In this document: piece after piece, positions 52,401 to 60,443 of the stretch
Layout of the letters: each line of letters begins with the position of its first letter
Numbering within the stretch: the stretch's first letter is position 1
Origin: an uncultured Alphaproteobacteria bacterium
GTDB lineage: Bacteria; Pseudomonadota; Alphaproteobacteria; RF32; CAG-239
DNA length: 64,000 nt
Assembly (NCBI GenBank): GCA_934277435.1
Contig: CAKQUE010000001.1
Span: forward strand, 450,842 to 514,841
Reading direction: 5' to 3'
Translations under genes and position numbers: made by a program
Notes under the pieces: model-generated
What the model was told of the DNA's origin: nothing
The model's input: only the letters and a program-made list of their open reading frames with translations
The model's database searches: none

Positions 52401-53114
52401 GGTAGAAGCAGCGCCGTTTGAACCGTCAAAAACTTCAAGATGCAAGTGAATGGCGTAAAAATTACTGCAGTTTTTGGCTTGCGCGCTGTTGTCGCAAAGA
52501 CGACTAACGTATTTTGAACCGCCGACAACTCCGATTGGGTCTCCTTTTTTTACATGCGTTCCCTCTCCTACCGCGACTTTAAATAAATGTCGGTAAAGGG
52601 TAGAATATGTGTTTTTGCCGCCAGTGTTGCTGCATTTTTTTTTGTGTTGAATAACAAGTGTTCGACCGCTATAGCTGGAATTTTTCTTATAAAACGATAC
52701 TACGCCGTCTGCAGCAGCATAGGCAATAACATTTGTTCTTCCTCCTGAACCTAAATCGCTGCCAAGGTGGTTGCGGCGGCCACCTTTACAATTTTTGCCA
52801 GACGAGCAATCACGATACCCCGGCATATTATAACTGCCTACCCAGCTGACAGGAGCGGAGTCAAAGCAGCTTTCATCAGTTTTAGTGTTTTTCCACACAC
52901 AAGAACTGTCTATTTTGGTAGATGCGTTTTGATAGAAAATACCATTTCTTTTAGTAGCTGGTTTACATTTTTCTGCATCGCTGCATTGTGGAGTGGTGCC
53001 GTTGCAGTTTGCCCAAACATCTGAGTTTGCCAACAGAAATAATGTCATTGTCAAAGCAGATATTGACAATGCTTTAAGCATATTTTTGATTATGTTATTA
53101 GTAATCTTCATCAT
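49479..53114 (-). CDS. M23 peptidase fused to VirB6/TrbL-like channel protein
   Basis: 1211 residues. Signal-like helix at 12-35. M23 (LytM) domain about 95-235 with zinc and catalytic residues H116, D120 and the H223-L-H225 motif all present, so peptidoglycan endopeptidase activity is expected. C308-x2-C311 (CMFC) then opens the VirB6-like part, with about six membrane helices to 660. Residues 690-1211 are soluble, first with DxxGN-type beta repeats (DENGN, DKDGN, DANGN), then a Lys/Ala coiled coil. The ATG overlaps the end of the upstream gene by 17 bp. Likely a secretion-channel subunit that also opens the cell wall. Confidence 0.85.
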   Translation of the reverse strand: MMKITNNIIKNMLKALSISALTMTLFLLANSDVWANCNGTTPQCSDAEKCKPATKRNGIFYQNASTKIDSSCVWKNTKTDESCFDSAPVSWVGSYNMPGYRDCSSGKNCKGGRRNHLGSDLGSGGRTNVIAYAAADGVVSFYKKNSSYSGRTLVIQHKKKCSNTGGKNTYSTLYRHLFKVAVGEGTHVKKGDPIGVVGGSKYVSRLCDNSAQAKNCSNFYAIHLHLEVFDGSNGAASTGASNTYMSACGNIQALCGGCSNDIGNCKINGAVTSAGDGNNANIEGIDDTEDANEETNCDASSYFDKESCMFCSLFKTLFNAASDIAYIAIKKLSAPSKGLVIIGFAIWLAYLIMKQIASVQKAAPADMLKEIIFQGTRVAVVVFILSGDLFQVMDLTINPVVETGLTFARSLNEKSNCPEQSSYLEGIRGYGSSLNDKAEGGLAHSMGTSIVCTIKNLEDTVGLLASLGNYSICIAFYDKAVWDGIIPHLGYLTSGLFLWVGGMFLLLTFPWCLVDAILQLCIASAMIPCSIAAYAFKATAKYIKTVWDFFMNAMFNLVFLAVVTFIINSMFLDWIGYKNADVESFITGFNSENFVYSGDGGLAWWGLPSFKIIAACFLFYCFFGEAGRMAQVFASSAGLTAGSQVGSSINDAAKKAGKGAAHMGKKAISTIGEGVNSLAGNWARSKVNQLKGMGLLALGGRKLRDEKGNVIGYQARFKIPGFTHTRTVTKDANGVWTQNKETHQKTAADKMFKPMKDENGNTVFGVKTGRNQYEQMEKSVDAATGNIIYTSKDGESKLITDKDGNILQYKGSSDSEMKDEVHNGSVRTINDSLMKKRVITDANGNVTGTDVSFKNVSSKYLINKDGSTNMHAFNQIMKGVSDENKTDAMVAMVGMHMAARGQNLDNRFKNRKIEMDKDGNISITQTNHNGSTQLIKAKMIDGQMVISNKSIDKNGNITSIKSNGILTKTVNYELQKDGSYKASTRYTFTDEAHSRSHITSPLDKEGVWGYGMDPNKAMAGFNKEEFDEHVKQIRQKGLYKKLYTAEEMKNLAEGKAAEGKELFDEFYGEKDDGGKNKGPRAQSENLQKTQMKHELFLMNEEYQKVHAQALKLKADAKNAQNTKNTAKAKMDSAKALANRTKDPKDIAAFKHAEAEYKSVLEQYNKLVGDYTKLKNENNDLVQHLHNMMGMYNGLTNQANSETANKNQGDKK

Positions 53115-55446
53115 TAATCATACCCAATTCTCTTTCTTTTCTTCTGTTGCGTCCAGATGTGTCATCGTAATTGATGTCTGGTCGGTGTTTTATGCCTTCT
53201 TCATGCGCTTTTTGCCACTTAGCCGGCTGTTTTTGAAGATAGCTGCCAAAACCTGTCAATACCTTACCAAGCGCATTTTGTGCGGTGGCGGCGATTTCAA
53301 TCGTGTTACCACGGATGCTGCGAAGAACAATTTGTCCGGATTTATTCAAAATCAGCTTGCCTTTTTCTTTTACACCATCAGCTTCTTTCCAGTCTTTTGC
53401 ACCTTGTTTAGCCAGTTGCTTTACTGTGCGGTAAGTTCGCTGAGGGTGACAAATAGCTTTGAACATGTTGCCAACAGTCAGACTATGTCCGGTCGGACGC
53501 GTAAGCTCATTTATTCTTTCTGCTTTGGTTGCCGGTTTTATATCAGCTGATTTCAAATCGTCAGAATTTTCTGAATTTTGAGAACCAGAGCCTGTATTGT
53601 TGTTGTCGCCGCTATTTGAATCTTGCTTGTTATTTCCATTTGGGACGGCATCTTGGTTTCTACCATCTTGGTCAGAGCCACCTCCTTGGCCAGAGCCACC
53701 TCCTTGAGTTGAACCGCCTTCTTGAGTTGTACTGCCGTCTTTGGTTGTACTGCCGTCTTTGGTCGGAGCTGAACTTTGTTGATTTACATCACTTCTATTA
53801 TTTTCTTTATTTTCATCTTTATCTTTATTTTCATCTTTATCTTCATTTTTATCTTTATCTTTACCTCCAAATTTGGAGTTGATAGGATTTTTGGTAATCC
53901 TATTGCCAATAGCTTGTATTCCTCGTCCGGCTTGGGTTACAGCAACGTCGCGGACAAGTCTTCCAGCATTGCCAACAGTAGCATTTGTGATAGTTCCCAT
54001 AGCTTGGGTACCCATGTGGTGCATAGCGTTTTCTGCCGCGCCAAGAGAACCTTCGCCAAAGAATCTGTTCAAATAGGTAGTGACGCTGGAGCTTACAATT
54101 TTGAAGGCAAAAAACAAGCAGAAGAGAATAATTAGAATTTTAGTGGTGTCTATTGAAAAGGATTCAGTAAATTTTTGCAGGTTATCATTATAAGCAGTAT
54201 TTTCTCCTGCCATTTGCAGTCTGTCATCTACAATTATCCAAAAATCTTTCCAACCTTCGGATAAAATACCCTTACTTACTAAGATTATGGCATAAGATAT
54301 ACCAATGGATATGCAGGCAAAAAGCATGGCGTTACGAATGACAATGCTGATATTTTCGATAAATTTATCTTTTGTTGGCGGAAACGGCCACAAACTCAGG
54401 CTAAGCGGTAAAAATACCACAGCAAAGCCAAGTTTGAAAGAAATGTCTATGAAATACATGCCGATAGCCATACTTAAAAAGAAAGAAGTCAAACCAATAA
54501 GCATTCCAGGAATGTAAAAGTTCATACGTATAATTCTCAGTGGTACAATGCCTGCGTTTATTTCAAGCGGGGCAATATCCCAAGAATAACATCTCAAGCC
54601 TTGTCCCAGCATAGAAAGCGCTCCTAATGACTGATTTATCTTTATCATCATTGAGCGCATATTTAGTAAAATATCATTAGCAAACATTGTTTTATCACTT
54701 ATGCTGTCATCTGTTTGCAAAGCGGTATCAACAATCGCAGTGCATTCGCTAGGCTCTGTATAATCTGGTTCAGGTTTTCTATCAGTCGATGAGCCGATTT
54801 CCGCATCGGAATAAGATACGTCATCATCGCCGGTTGTTCCTGTAATATTATTTTTTCCTGTATATTTTGGATTGTGTTTTAATGTACCTAAATTTGCTTT
54901 ATAGAAAAAGTGATGTACTTTTTTACAGCCAGACTTTTCATTATAGAGGCAGCGCATATCTTGTGTTGTTGCGTGTTCTCCTTTTTCATATTTAGAAGAT
55001 ACATGATAACTTGTTGAACCGCCAGTATTGTCTTTTAATGTTCCATTAATGGCTGAACGGGCAATTTCAAGCAACATTCTCCATTGTCTAGGACATTTTT
55101 GTTTTATACTTCGCAATAATTTTTCAACAGGCCAAGTTCCATTTTTATCCTGAATACCAACATATTGACCTTTTTGAAGCAAAACATCGGTGACCGTTAC
55201 ATTTTCTCGACCGGCTTTTTTATTTCTGGCATTATAAAATTTAACCCTGTTTACAACAGTGTTGGCAACCATTTCAATTGATTCTCGGTGTAGAGCGTTA
55301 CCAATTTCACCGGCAAGCATATGGGCAAACAGTGCCTCTTCATAGGTGGCTTCTACAGCATAAGAGTTTGAAGTTGGCATAAAGAATGTTCCTATTGTCA
55401 GCAATAGGATAAAAATATGCTTTATTTTAAATAATTTAGCCAACAT
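53098..55446 (-). CDS. SleB-type hydrolase fused to C-terminal half of VirB6-like protein
   Basis: 782 residues. Signal peptide to about A30. Residues 35-185 match the SleB/CwlJ hydrolase family (ALFAHMLAGEIGNALHRESI, VANTVVNRVKF, TSYHVSSKY, HHFFY) with the likely catalytic E47. From about 255 the protein aligns with only the second half of the other VirB6-like proteins: GQGLRCYSWDIAP, YFIDISFKLGFAVVFLPLSLSLWPF, ILIILFCLFFAFKIVSS. The Cys-x2-Cys half is absent here and is found as the separate gene at 55923. The tail is rich in Lys/Asp and Gly/Gln repeats. GGAG precedes the ATG. Confidence 0.83.
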   Translation of the reverse strand: MLAKLFKIKHIFILLLTIGTFFMPTSNSYAVEATYEEALFAHMLAGEIGNALHRESIEMVANTVVNRVKFYNARNKKAGRENVTVTDVLLQKGQYVGIQDKNGTWPVEKLLRSIKQKCPRQWRMLLEIARSAINGTLKDNTGGSTSYHVSSKYEKGEHATTQDMRCLYNEKSGCKKVHHFFYKANLGTLKHNPKYTGKNNITGTTGDDDVSYSDAEIGSSTDRKPEPDYTEPSECTAIVDTALQTDDSISDKTMFANDILLNMRSMMIKINQSLGALSMLGQGLRCYSWDIAPLEINAGIVPLRIIRMNFYIPGMLIGLTSFFLSMAIGMYFIDISFKLGFAVVFLPLSLSLWPFPPTKDKFIENISIVIRNAMLFACISIGISYAIILVSKGILSEGWKDFWIIVDDRLQMAGENTAYNDNLQKFTESFSIDTTKILIILFCLFFAFKIVSSSVTTYLNRFFGEGSLGAAENAMHHMGTQAMGTITNATVGNAGRLVRDVAVTQAGRGIQAIGNRITKNPINSKFGGKDKDKNEDKDENKDKDENKENNRSDVNQQSSAPTKDGSTTKDGSTTQEGGSTQGGGSGQGGGSDQDGRNQDAVPNGNNKQDSNSGDNNNTGSGSQNSENSDDLKSADIKPATKAERINELTRPTGHSLTVGNMFKAICHPQRTYRTVKQLAKQGAKDWKEADGVKEKGKLILNKSGQIVLRSIRGNTIEIAATAQNALGKVLTGFGSYLQKQPAKWQKAHEEGIKHRPDINYDDTSGRNRRKERELGMINDEDY

Positions 55447-55461
55447 ACAATACTCCGTCTT

Positions 55462-55902
55462 TTATTCGTTATCACTAAATTTATTATCTTGCTGCAATTG
55501 GGAATTTCGTTCCATAGATTGTCCATCATAATTAAAAAGAATGTTTCTTAGTTTTGATTTATCAAGCTTTTCTATACCAGCATCTTGAACATTATCCCAT
55601 TTGTTGGGGGTAATATCTGTGGTAACCAATTGTTTTTCAATGGTCTTGATGTTTTCTATTTGTGACTGCGGTATAAGGTTTTCAATTTTGTAAGCAGATT
55701 CAGATATTTTGTTTTGTCCTAAGTTGTTTCGGCGGGCAATAATCTGTTTTTGATAGATGTCGCTGTTTTCTGGATTTTGCTCGGATTGCGGAAATAAATA
55801 ACTAAAAGGCAAAGCGGAATCTATCGTTTGCGCACAAACTGATTGAATATTAAAAGTTATACCAATCAAAATAAGTATATGTATTTTTTTTAAGTTATTC
55901 AT
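55462..55902 (-). CDS. Secreted hypothetical protein of the secretion block
   Basis: 146 residues with a signal peptide (MNNLKKIHILILIGITFNIQSVCA). The mature part is polar and Gln/Asn-rich, without cysteines or recognisable domain; a periplasmic location is expected. AAAAAAGGAATTTAACC precedes the ATG. It lies between the two genes that together make one VirB6-like unit, with 15- and 20-bp gaps, so it is part of the same operon and might bridge the two products. Function unknown. Confidence 0.72.
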   Translation of the reverse strand: MNNLKKIHILILIGITFNIQSVCAQTIDSALPFSYLFPQSEQNPENSDIYQKQIIARRNNLGQNKISESAYKIENLIPQSQIENIKTIEKQLVTTDITPNKWDNVQDAGIEKLDKSKLRNILFNYDGQSMERNSQLQQDNKFSDNE

Positions 55903-55922
55903 GGTTAAATTCCTTTTTTACT

Positions 55923-56525
55923 TCATGTCTCTGAATCTGTCCCATAGATTAAACCGGAAGCGCCTGTATTGATATCCATACCTTCCAACATTTTATCCAA
56001 AATAGCAGAGCCAATATCGGTTCCGGTTATTAAAATCGGGTTTAGAACATAGTCTTTTATAAAAGGTAATCCGTCTTTAATGGCATAATAAGCAAAGGCG
56101 CATTTGAATCCCATAACCATTACTTCTTGCAGCATTTTTCCCGGAGTAAGGCCGTTCATAGCGCTGAGCTGTTTCAAAAAGAAGATAGCCAGCCAAATGC
56201 AGAAGCCAAGTTTTAGTATTAAATAACCAAGCTCTTGGGTAACAGGCAAAGCTGTCGCGGCGGCTTGCAAAAAAGCGTTGGTCATAATAATTACCATACG
56301 GCAATACCAGCATTTTTCTTCGGCTTCTTCCGTGGTATGACCAAAATATTCTTCTCGAATAGCCTCGATATTGCAAGTTTTGTTGTCTTGCATACTTTGC
56401 GTTTCGGCTTCTTCGGCTGCAGCGTTATTTGCGTTGTCATCGGCATAAGCTAAATCGGCTGTTAGGCAAATTGTGCCAAACAGAAAGAAAACGATAAAGA
56501 AAAGTTTAATGTATTTACTTAACAT
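55923..56525 (-). CDS. N-terminal half of a VirB6-like protein as separate gene
   Basis: 200 residues. Signal peptide ending ADLAYA. EEKCWYCRMVI provides the Cys-x2-Cys motif that begins the channel part in the neighbours, followed by three membrane helices and FKCAFAYYAIKDGLPFIKDYVLNPILITGTDIG, aligning with FKVSIAYFLLADAGMIYGNFVSPVIKGGLDTG (positions in the 58104 protein). The protein stops where the second half should begin; that half is in the 53098-55446 gene. It is a natural end, not a frameshift: the following gene has its own signal peptide. GGAAGG precedes the ATG. Confidence 0.8.
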   Translation of the reverse strand: MLSKYIKLFFIVFFLFGTICLTADLAYADDNANNAAAEEAETQSMQDNKTCNIEAIREEYFGHTTEEAEEKCWYCRMVIIMTNAFLQAAATALPVTQELGYLILKLGFCIWLAIFFLKQLSAMNGLTPGKMLQEVMVMGFKCAFAYYAIKDGLPFIKDYVLNPILITGTDIGSAILDKMLEGMDINTGASGLIYGTDSET

Positions 56526-56544
56526 TTTACAGACCTTCCTTTGA

Positions 56545-57933
56545 TTATTTTCTGCCAGCTAATTTATTTAGTCTGGCGCGAGCTTTATCCATTTTAGCTT
56601 TGGCTTTTTGATATTTTTCACGCAATTGTCGCAATCTTTCTACATGATCAATGATAGTGGTTGCAACTTTGCCCGCTCCGGCAGTAAGAAGATTGAGAGC
56701 GGCTTTACCAATAGTTCCAACAAGAGCTTTAAATTTCTTTTGAAAATCGGCGCTGGTTTGGATACCTGAAATTTTGCTGGATAATTCTACTGCAAGACCC
56801 GTGGCTTTGATAATCAGAAAGCCCATAAAAATTAAAGCCATGGCGGTTGAACCGAATTTTTCATATAGCGCAGAATTACCAAAATCCAAATCTTTTTGTG
56901 TCAGCATTTTTTGCATGGCTAAAATGGTCATGGATATGGTCAGCCCTAGGCAAAGCATTATGGCTGACGATGATAGAATTATTTTGAAACCACTTACCGA
57001 CCATTTACGAATTTGCTCAAACGGATAGGCCATAATTAAAAAAGGTAAAATGATTAAAATAATATTCAGACGAAAAATACTGTCTACCAGATAAAAAACA
57101 AAACCAAATTTTACAATGGTAAAGCAGATTATGAGAAAACAAGCCACGCAAAAGGCGGTAAAGTTTCCAACCTTAAATAGGCGGATTGCCACATCAAAGC
57201 CAATGCTTAGACGGTCACTGACCGCGCAGGCCATGCACCCCATCATTTCCATCGGTTCTTTAGGAAATTTTCCTGAAGAAAAGTTGGTCGCCATTTTGCC
57301 ATCAAAATGGCATCCTGTGCCTTGAAATTGGTTTTTGTATACTTCGCAAATGTAACCTTGACCATTTTCACCAACATCATCGCCAAAAGTCGAGGCAATT
57401 TTTATGGCTTTTATTTTGGCTGCCGGATCGTTGGCGGTTATTTCCAAAATTTTAGAAGTAAATTCCAAGATGGTTATATATATTGGAAAGATAAAGTTTT
57501 GCAAAACATAATAAATTTGGTCGGTTGAAGAGGCCAATATTCCACACATGGCGCAGAGAAAAGCTTTGCGGACAATTTTGTTCCAAAACTCTCCCAAAGA
57601 TTCTGGAGCCGGAGCGGCAACGTGGCGTAATATCTGAAAGGCCATCCAAATGCTGAAACCTAAAATAACCACACCAAAGAGGTTGTTGTGTTTGGTTTGC
57701 TCGGTATAAACTTTTATGGTTTGCGCACCGATAGTATTGTAAAAAATGCTGATGAATTCGCTTTGCCAACAGGTACGCTGACTTTCAGCCGCAGCACGCG
57801 GGTCATCTTGTGGCATGGCTGTTGCGCCGTCATCACTGCTACTGCTACGGCTACTGCACGCTGTTAACAAAAACAGCGCCGAAAAAATGATAAACAATAC
57901 TTTTAGTATGTTGTTTATTTTTATTGTTTTCAT
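56545..57933 (-). CDS. VirB6/TrbL-like lipoprotein
   Basis: 462 residues from the ATG at 57933 (GAAGGACGATAAA upstream; an earlier GTG is less likely). A lipoprotein signal ends LFLLTAC. The Cys motif is CWQS, missing the second cysteine. About six to seven membrane helices follow, with the family pattern FWNKIVRKAFLCAMCGILASS in the first half and YLVDSIFRLNIILIILPFLIMAYPF in the second. The short C-terminus is a basic coiled coil (LRQLREKYQKAKAKMDKARARLNKL). It is the most compact full-length member of the array. Confidence 0.83.
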   Translation of the reverse strand: MKTIKINNILKVLFIIFSALFLLTACSSRSSSSDDGATAMPQDDPRAAAESQRTCWQSEFISIFYNTIGAQTIKVYTEQTKHNNLFGVVILGFSIWMAFQILRHVAAPAPESLGEFWNKIVRKAFLCAMCGILASSTDQIYYVLQNFIFPIYITILEFTSKILEITANDPAAKIKAIKIASTFGDDVGENGQGYICEVYKNQFQGTGCHFDGKMATNFSSGKFPKEPMEMMGCMACAVSDRLSIGFDVAIRLFKVGNFTAFCVACFLIICFTIVKFGFVFYLVDSIFRLNIILIILPFLIMAYPFEQIRKWSVSGFKIILSSSAIMLCLGLTISMTILAMQKMLTQKDLDFGNSALYEKFGSTAMALIFMGFLIIKATGLAVELSSKISGIQTSADFQKKFKALVGTIGKAALNLLTAGAGKVATTIIDHVERLRQLREKYQKAKAKMDKARARLNKLAGRK

Positions 57934-58103
57934 TTTATCGTCCTTCACTCAAGTTCATATTTATAATAGTGTATCACAATTTTATGCCAAAAAATATTAC
58001 AATATCATTAAAATTTATGAATTATTAGTACCAAAGGTCTGATATTGATATTTTTAGGGTTGCTTAGGATAGAGCTACTTTCGAATATATGTGTATTTCC
58101 GTT

Positions 58104-60149
58104 CTAAGTATTTTGGTCATTCTCTCTCTGAGTATCCTGATTATTCTGAGTATCCTGATTTTTCTGGGTATCCTGATTATCCTCACTCTGATTCTTTTGA
58201 TTATTTTCGTTTTGGTTTGGTTTTTCCGGCATACCTTTTTCACCTTTCGGCTGATATCTTTTAAGTCCGAGTTTTGCACCAGCTTTTGCAGCAGCACCAA
58301 GCGTGGCACCTTTAACAGCGTTGCCTGCTTTGTTGGCTAATCCGGTTAAGCCGGTCTTATCTGCAATAATGCCTCCGGCAGTCGACAAGGCTTTACCACC
58401 CATTTTGGCCGCGCCTTTACCAGCTACAGTCATAGCCGAAGCAGCGGTTCCGCCCATTTGAGCGCCTATATTCAAACCAACGCCGCTGGCAAATTGACCG
58501 GCAACACTGTTGATAGTGCCGATTAACTTAAAGGCAAAAATACAGCAGGCAATTAAAATTAAAAGTTCAACACCGCTTAAATCAGTCATTTTCTTCAAAG
58601 TTTCTATGTCATTGGTACCTAGAGCGACCATAAAAGCTTCAATACCTTTGTCATCGGCTCCGCCAGCTGAGTAGTTGATTATTTCTATACCGATAACCAG
58701 CATAACACCGGTCATGGCAAAGGTGAAAAAGACATTCATTAGGGTTTCCACACCTTTGGTTGTGTACTTAGAGGTAACCTTAAACGGCCAACAAGCAATA
58801 AAAATTGGAATTAAAACACAGATAAATCCAATTTGTACAGTACAGTCTATCAGATAAAAACCAATTACCATCCAAATTGCTATGCCAAAAATATAAACTA
58901 TCAAACCGGTTAGCCACATGCTTAAATCAGGAACTCGGATACCGGTGCCTTCTACTCCTATGGCTTTACCAACATCATCCGCAAAGGATAATATTTTATT
59001 TGCCCAATTACTTGGATTTTGCCAGCCATAGCAAATCAGACCGCGGCCGATAGCAGGCATGGTTGCCGCCGATTTACTGAAACAATCAGTAACTTTGTAA
59101 ATACTGTTGAGCAAGGACGAATCCAATTCTCCACTTTCAATAGTCGGTATGTCTACCGCATTGTTAAGACAGCTTTCAACCGTTGGGTTCCCAATAGAGA
59201 GAAGCGCCATACCGGTATCAAGTCCGCCTTTTATGACCGGAGATACAAAATTGCCATAAATCATTCCGGCGTCTGCTAATAAAAAATAGGCAATTGAAAC
59301 TTTTAACCCCAATCCCAAAACCGTGCGCAAATAAGAACCTATACTAGCTCCAGCCGGAGAAAATATAATTTTTAGGGTATTAAAAGCCAAATAGGCAAGC
59401 AAAAACGATATCATTACTTTTTGCAAATTTTCAGCCAAAGCGCTCCAGCCGATAGAAGCTATTTCTGCATCGGTGTTTAATATTATTTTAAATATAGAGC
59501 AAAGCGGGCAGCTGCTCAATTCGGAAAGGTAAACATTAAATGGTTTACAGCCTTCTATTGCATTTTCAACTTTTTTTGTTTGGACTTCTTCCAAGTATTG
59601 TACACATTGTGCATTTTCTCCGTTTTCATCACATTGGCAGGAAAAAGCTGTTTTATCGCCGCGGCGCATACCCAAGGTAATTTCCACTTTGGCTTTAGCT
59701 CTATTTAAATTGTTTTGCAGAGATAAAGCGGTTTGTGCCAGCGCTCGGCATTTTGCAGATTTGGAGGAAGAACGGCTGTTCCATTTTACACCGGTGTATT
59801 TGTAGTTATTCAAATCTGTCAAATCAGTAGCTGTGGCGGCGTCTTTTTTATAAAGGTCAAAAATACCGCTAAAAGCAATGTTAGACAGTACAACTGGTGG
59901 GTCTTTAGGGTCTTTGAGACCAGGGTTGCATTCTTTGTTATTAAAGTAGGCCGCAGCTGCTTTATTATAGCTGTTACGCAGGTTTTTATACATATTAAGA
60001 CTGTTTTTAGAAATGTTGTCAACGTCTTTGCCTTTTTGTGTATTGTCTAAAACCTTGTCGGTACAGTCACCGGCAAAAACTGCAGAGGTGCTTAAAGCAA
60101 ACACCAATAAAAATGATAAAATTACGGAAAATAGTCTAAATGTTTTCAT
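58104..60149 (-). CDS. VirB6/TrbL-like polytopic protein
   Basis: 681 residues. Signal peptide (ending STSAVFA), then a Cys-containing periplasmic region of about 190 residues (FSCQCDENGENAQCVQYLEE), then SSCPLCSIFKII with the Cys-x2-Cys motif. About six membrane helices follow, with LKVSIAYFLLAD, YLIDCTVQIGFICVLIPIFIACWPF and the end helix ELLILIACCIFAFKLIG. After them a Gly/Ala-rich amphipathic region (GMGGTAASAMTVAGKGAAKMGGK type) and a Asn/Gln/Asp tail of NQDTQ repeats. It is closely similar in plan to the 60444 protein, so they are recent paralogues. 57934-58103 holds no other gene. Confidence 0.85.
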   Translation of the reverse strand: MKTFRLFSVILSFLLVFALSTSAVFAGDCTDKVLDNTQKGKDVDNISKNSLNMYKNLRNSYNKAAAAYFNNKECNPGLKDPKDPPVVLSNIAFSGIFDLYKKDAATATDLTDLNNYKYTGVKWNSRSSSKSAKCRALAQTALSLQNNLNRAKAKVEITLGMRRGDKTAFSCQCDENGENAQCVQYLEEVQTKKVENAIEGCKPFNVYLSELSSCPLCSIFKIILNTDAEIASIGWSALAENLQKVMISFLLAYLAFNTLKIIFSPAGASIGSYLRTVLGLGLKVSIAYFLLADAGMIYGNFVSPVIKGGLDTGMALLSIGNPTVESCLNNAVDIPTIESGELDSSLLNSIYKVTDCFSKSAATMPAIGRGLICYGWQNPSNWANKILSFADDVGKAIGVEGTGIRVPDLSMWLTGLIVYIFGIAIWMVIGFYLIDCTVQIGFICVLIPIFIACWPFKVTSKYTTKGVETLMNVFFTFAMTGVMLVIGIEIINYSAGGADDKGIEAFMVALGTNDIETLKKMTDLSGVELLILIACCIFAFKLIGTINSVAGQFASGVGLNIGAQMGGTAASAMTVAGKGAAKMGGKALSTAGGIIADKTGLTGLANKAGNAVKGATLGAAAKAGAKLGLKRYQPKGEKGMPEKPNQNENNQKNQSEDNQDTQKNQDTQNNQDTQRENDQNT

Positions 60150-60414
60150 TTTTAGTCACTTTCTTTGAACTGCGTTTAACCGTGTTTTTAGTTTTTGCTG
60201 ATGTTTTCTTTTTAGAACGTATGGACAAAGGTTTTTTGTTTGTTGTTTGTATTTGGGGAACACCGATGAATGTTATGGCACAAATAATCACGATGGCCAA
60301 AATACTCAGCGAAAGGTATAAAAAGCTATTGGACATAAGAATATCAAGAATATCAAATGACAGCAAAAGGCAGATTGCTGCAAAAATTATCAATGTCAAA
60401 ACTAGTGATTTCAT
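60136..60414 (-). CDS. Small two-helix membrane protein of the array
   Basis: 92 residues. Two membrane helices (about 5-24 and 30-51) and a strongly basic C-terminus (RSKKKTSAKTKNTVKRSSKKVTKNE). It overlaps the start of the 58104 gene by 14 bp and follows the 60444 gene after 29 bp, and AAGGATATAAAAAA precedes its ATG, so it is probably a real, translationally coupled gene. It may be an accessory subunit of the VirB6-like proteins. Function unknown. Confidence 0.68.
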   Translation of the reverse strand: MKSLVLTLIIFAAICLLLSFDILDILMSNSFLYLSLSILAIVIICAITFIGVPQIQTTNKKPLSIRSKKKTSAKTKNTVKRSSKKVTKNENI

Positions 60415-60443
60415 TTTTTTATATCCTTATTTATAGGCCAAAA

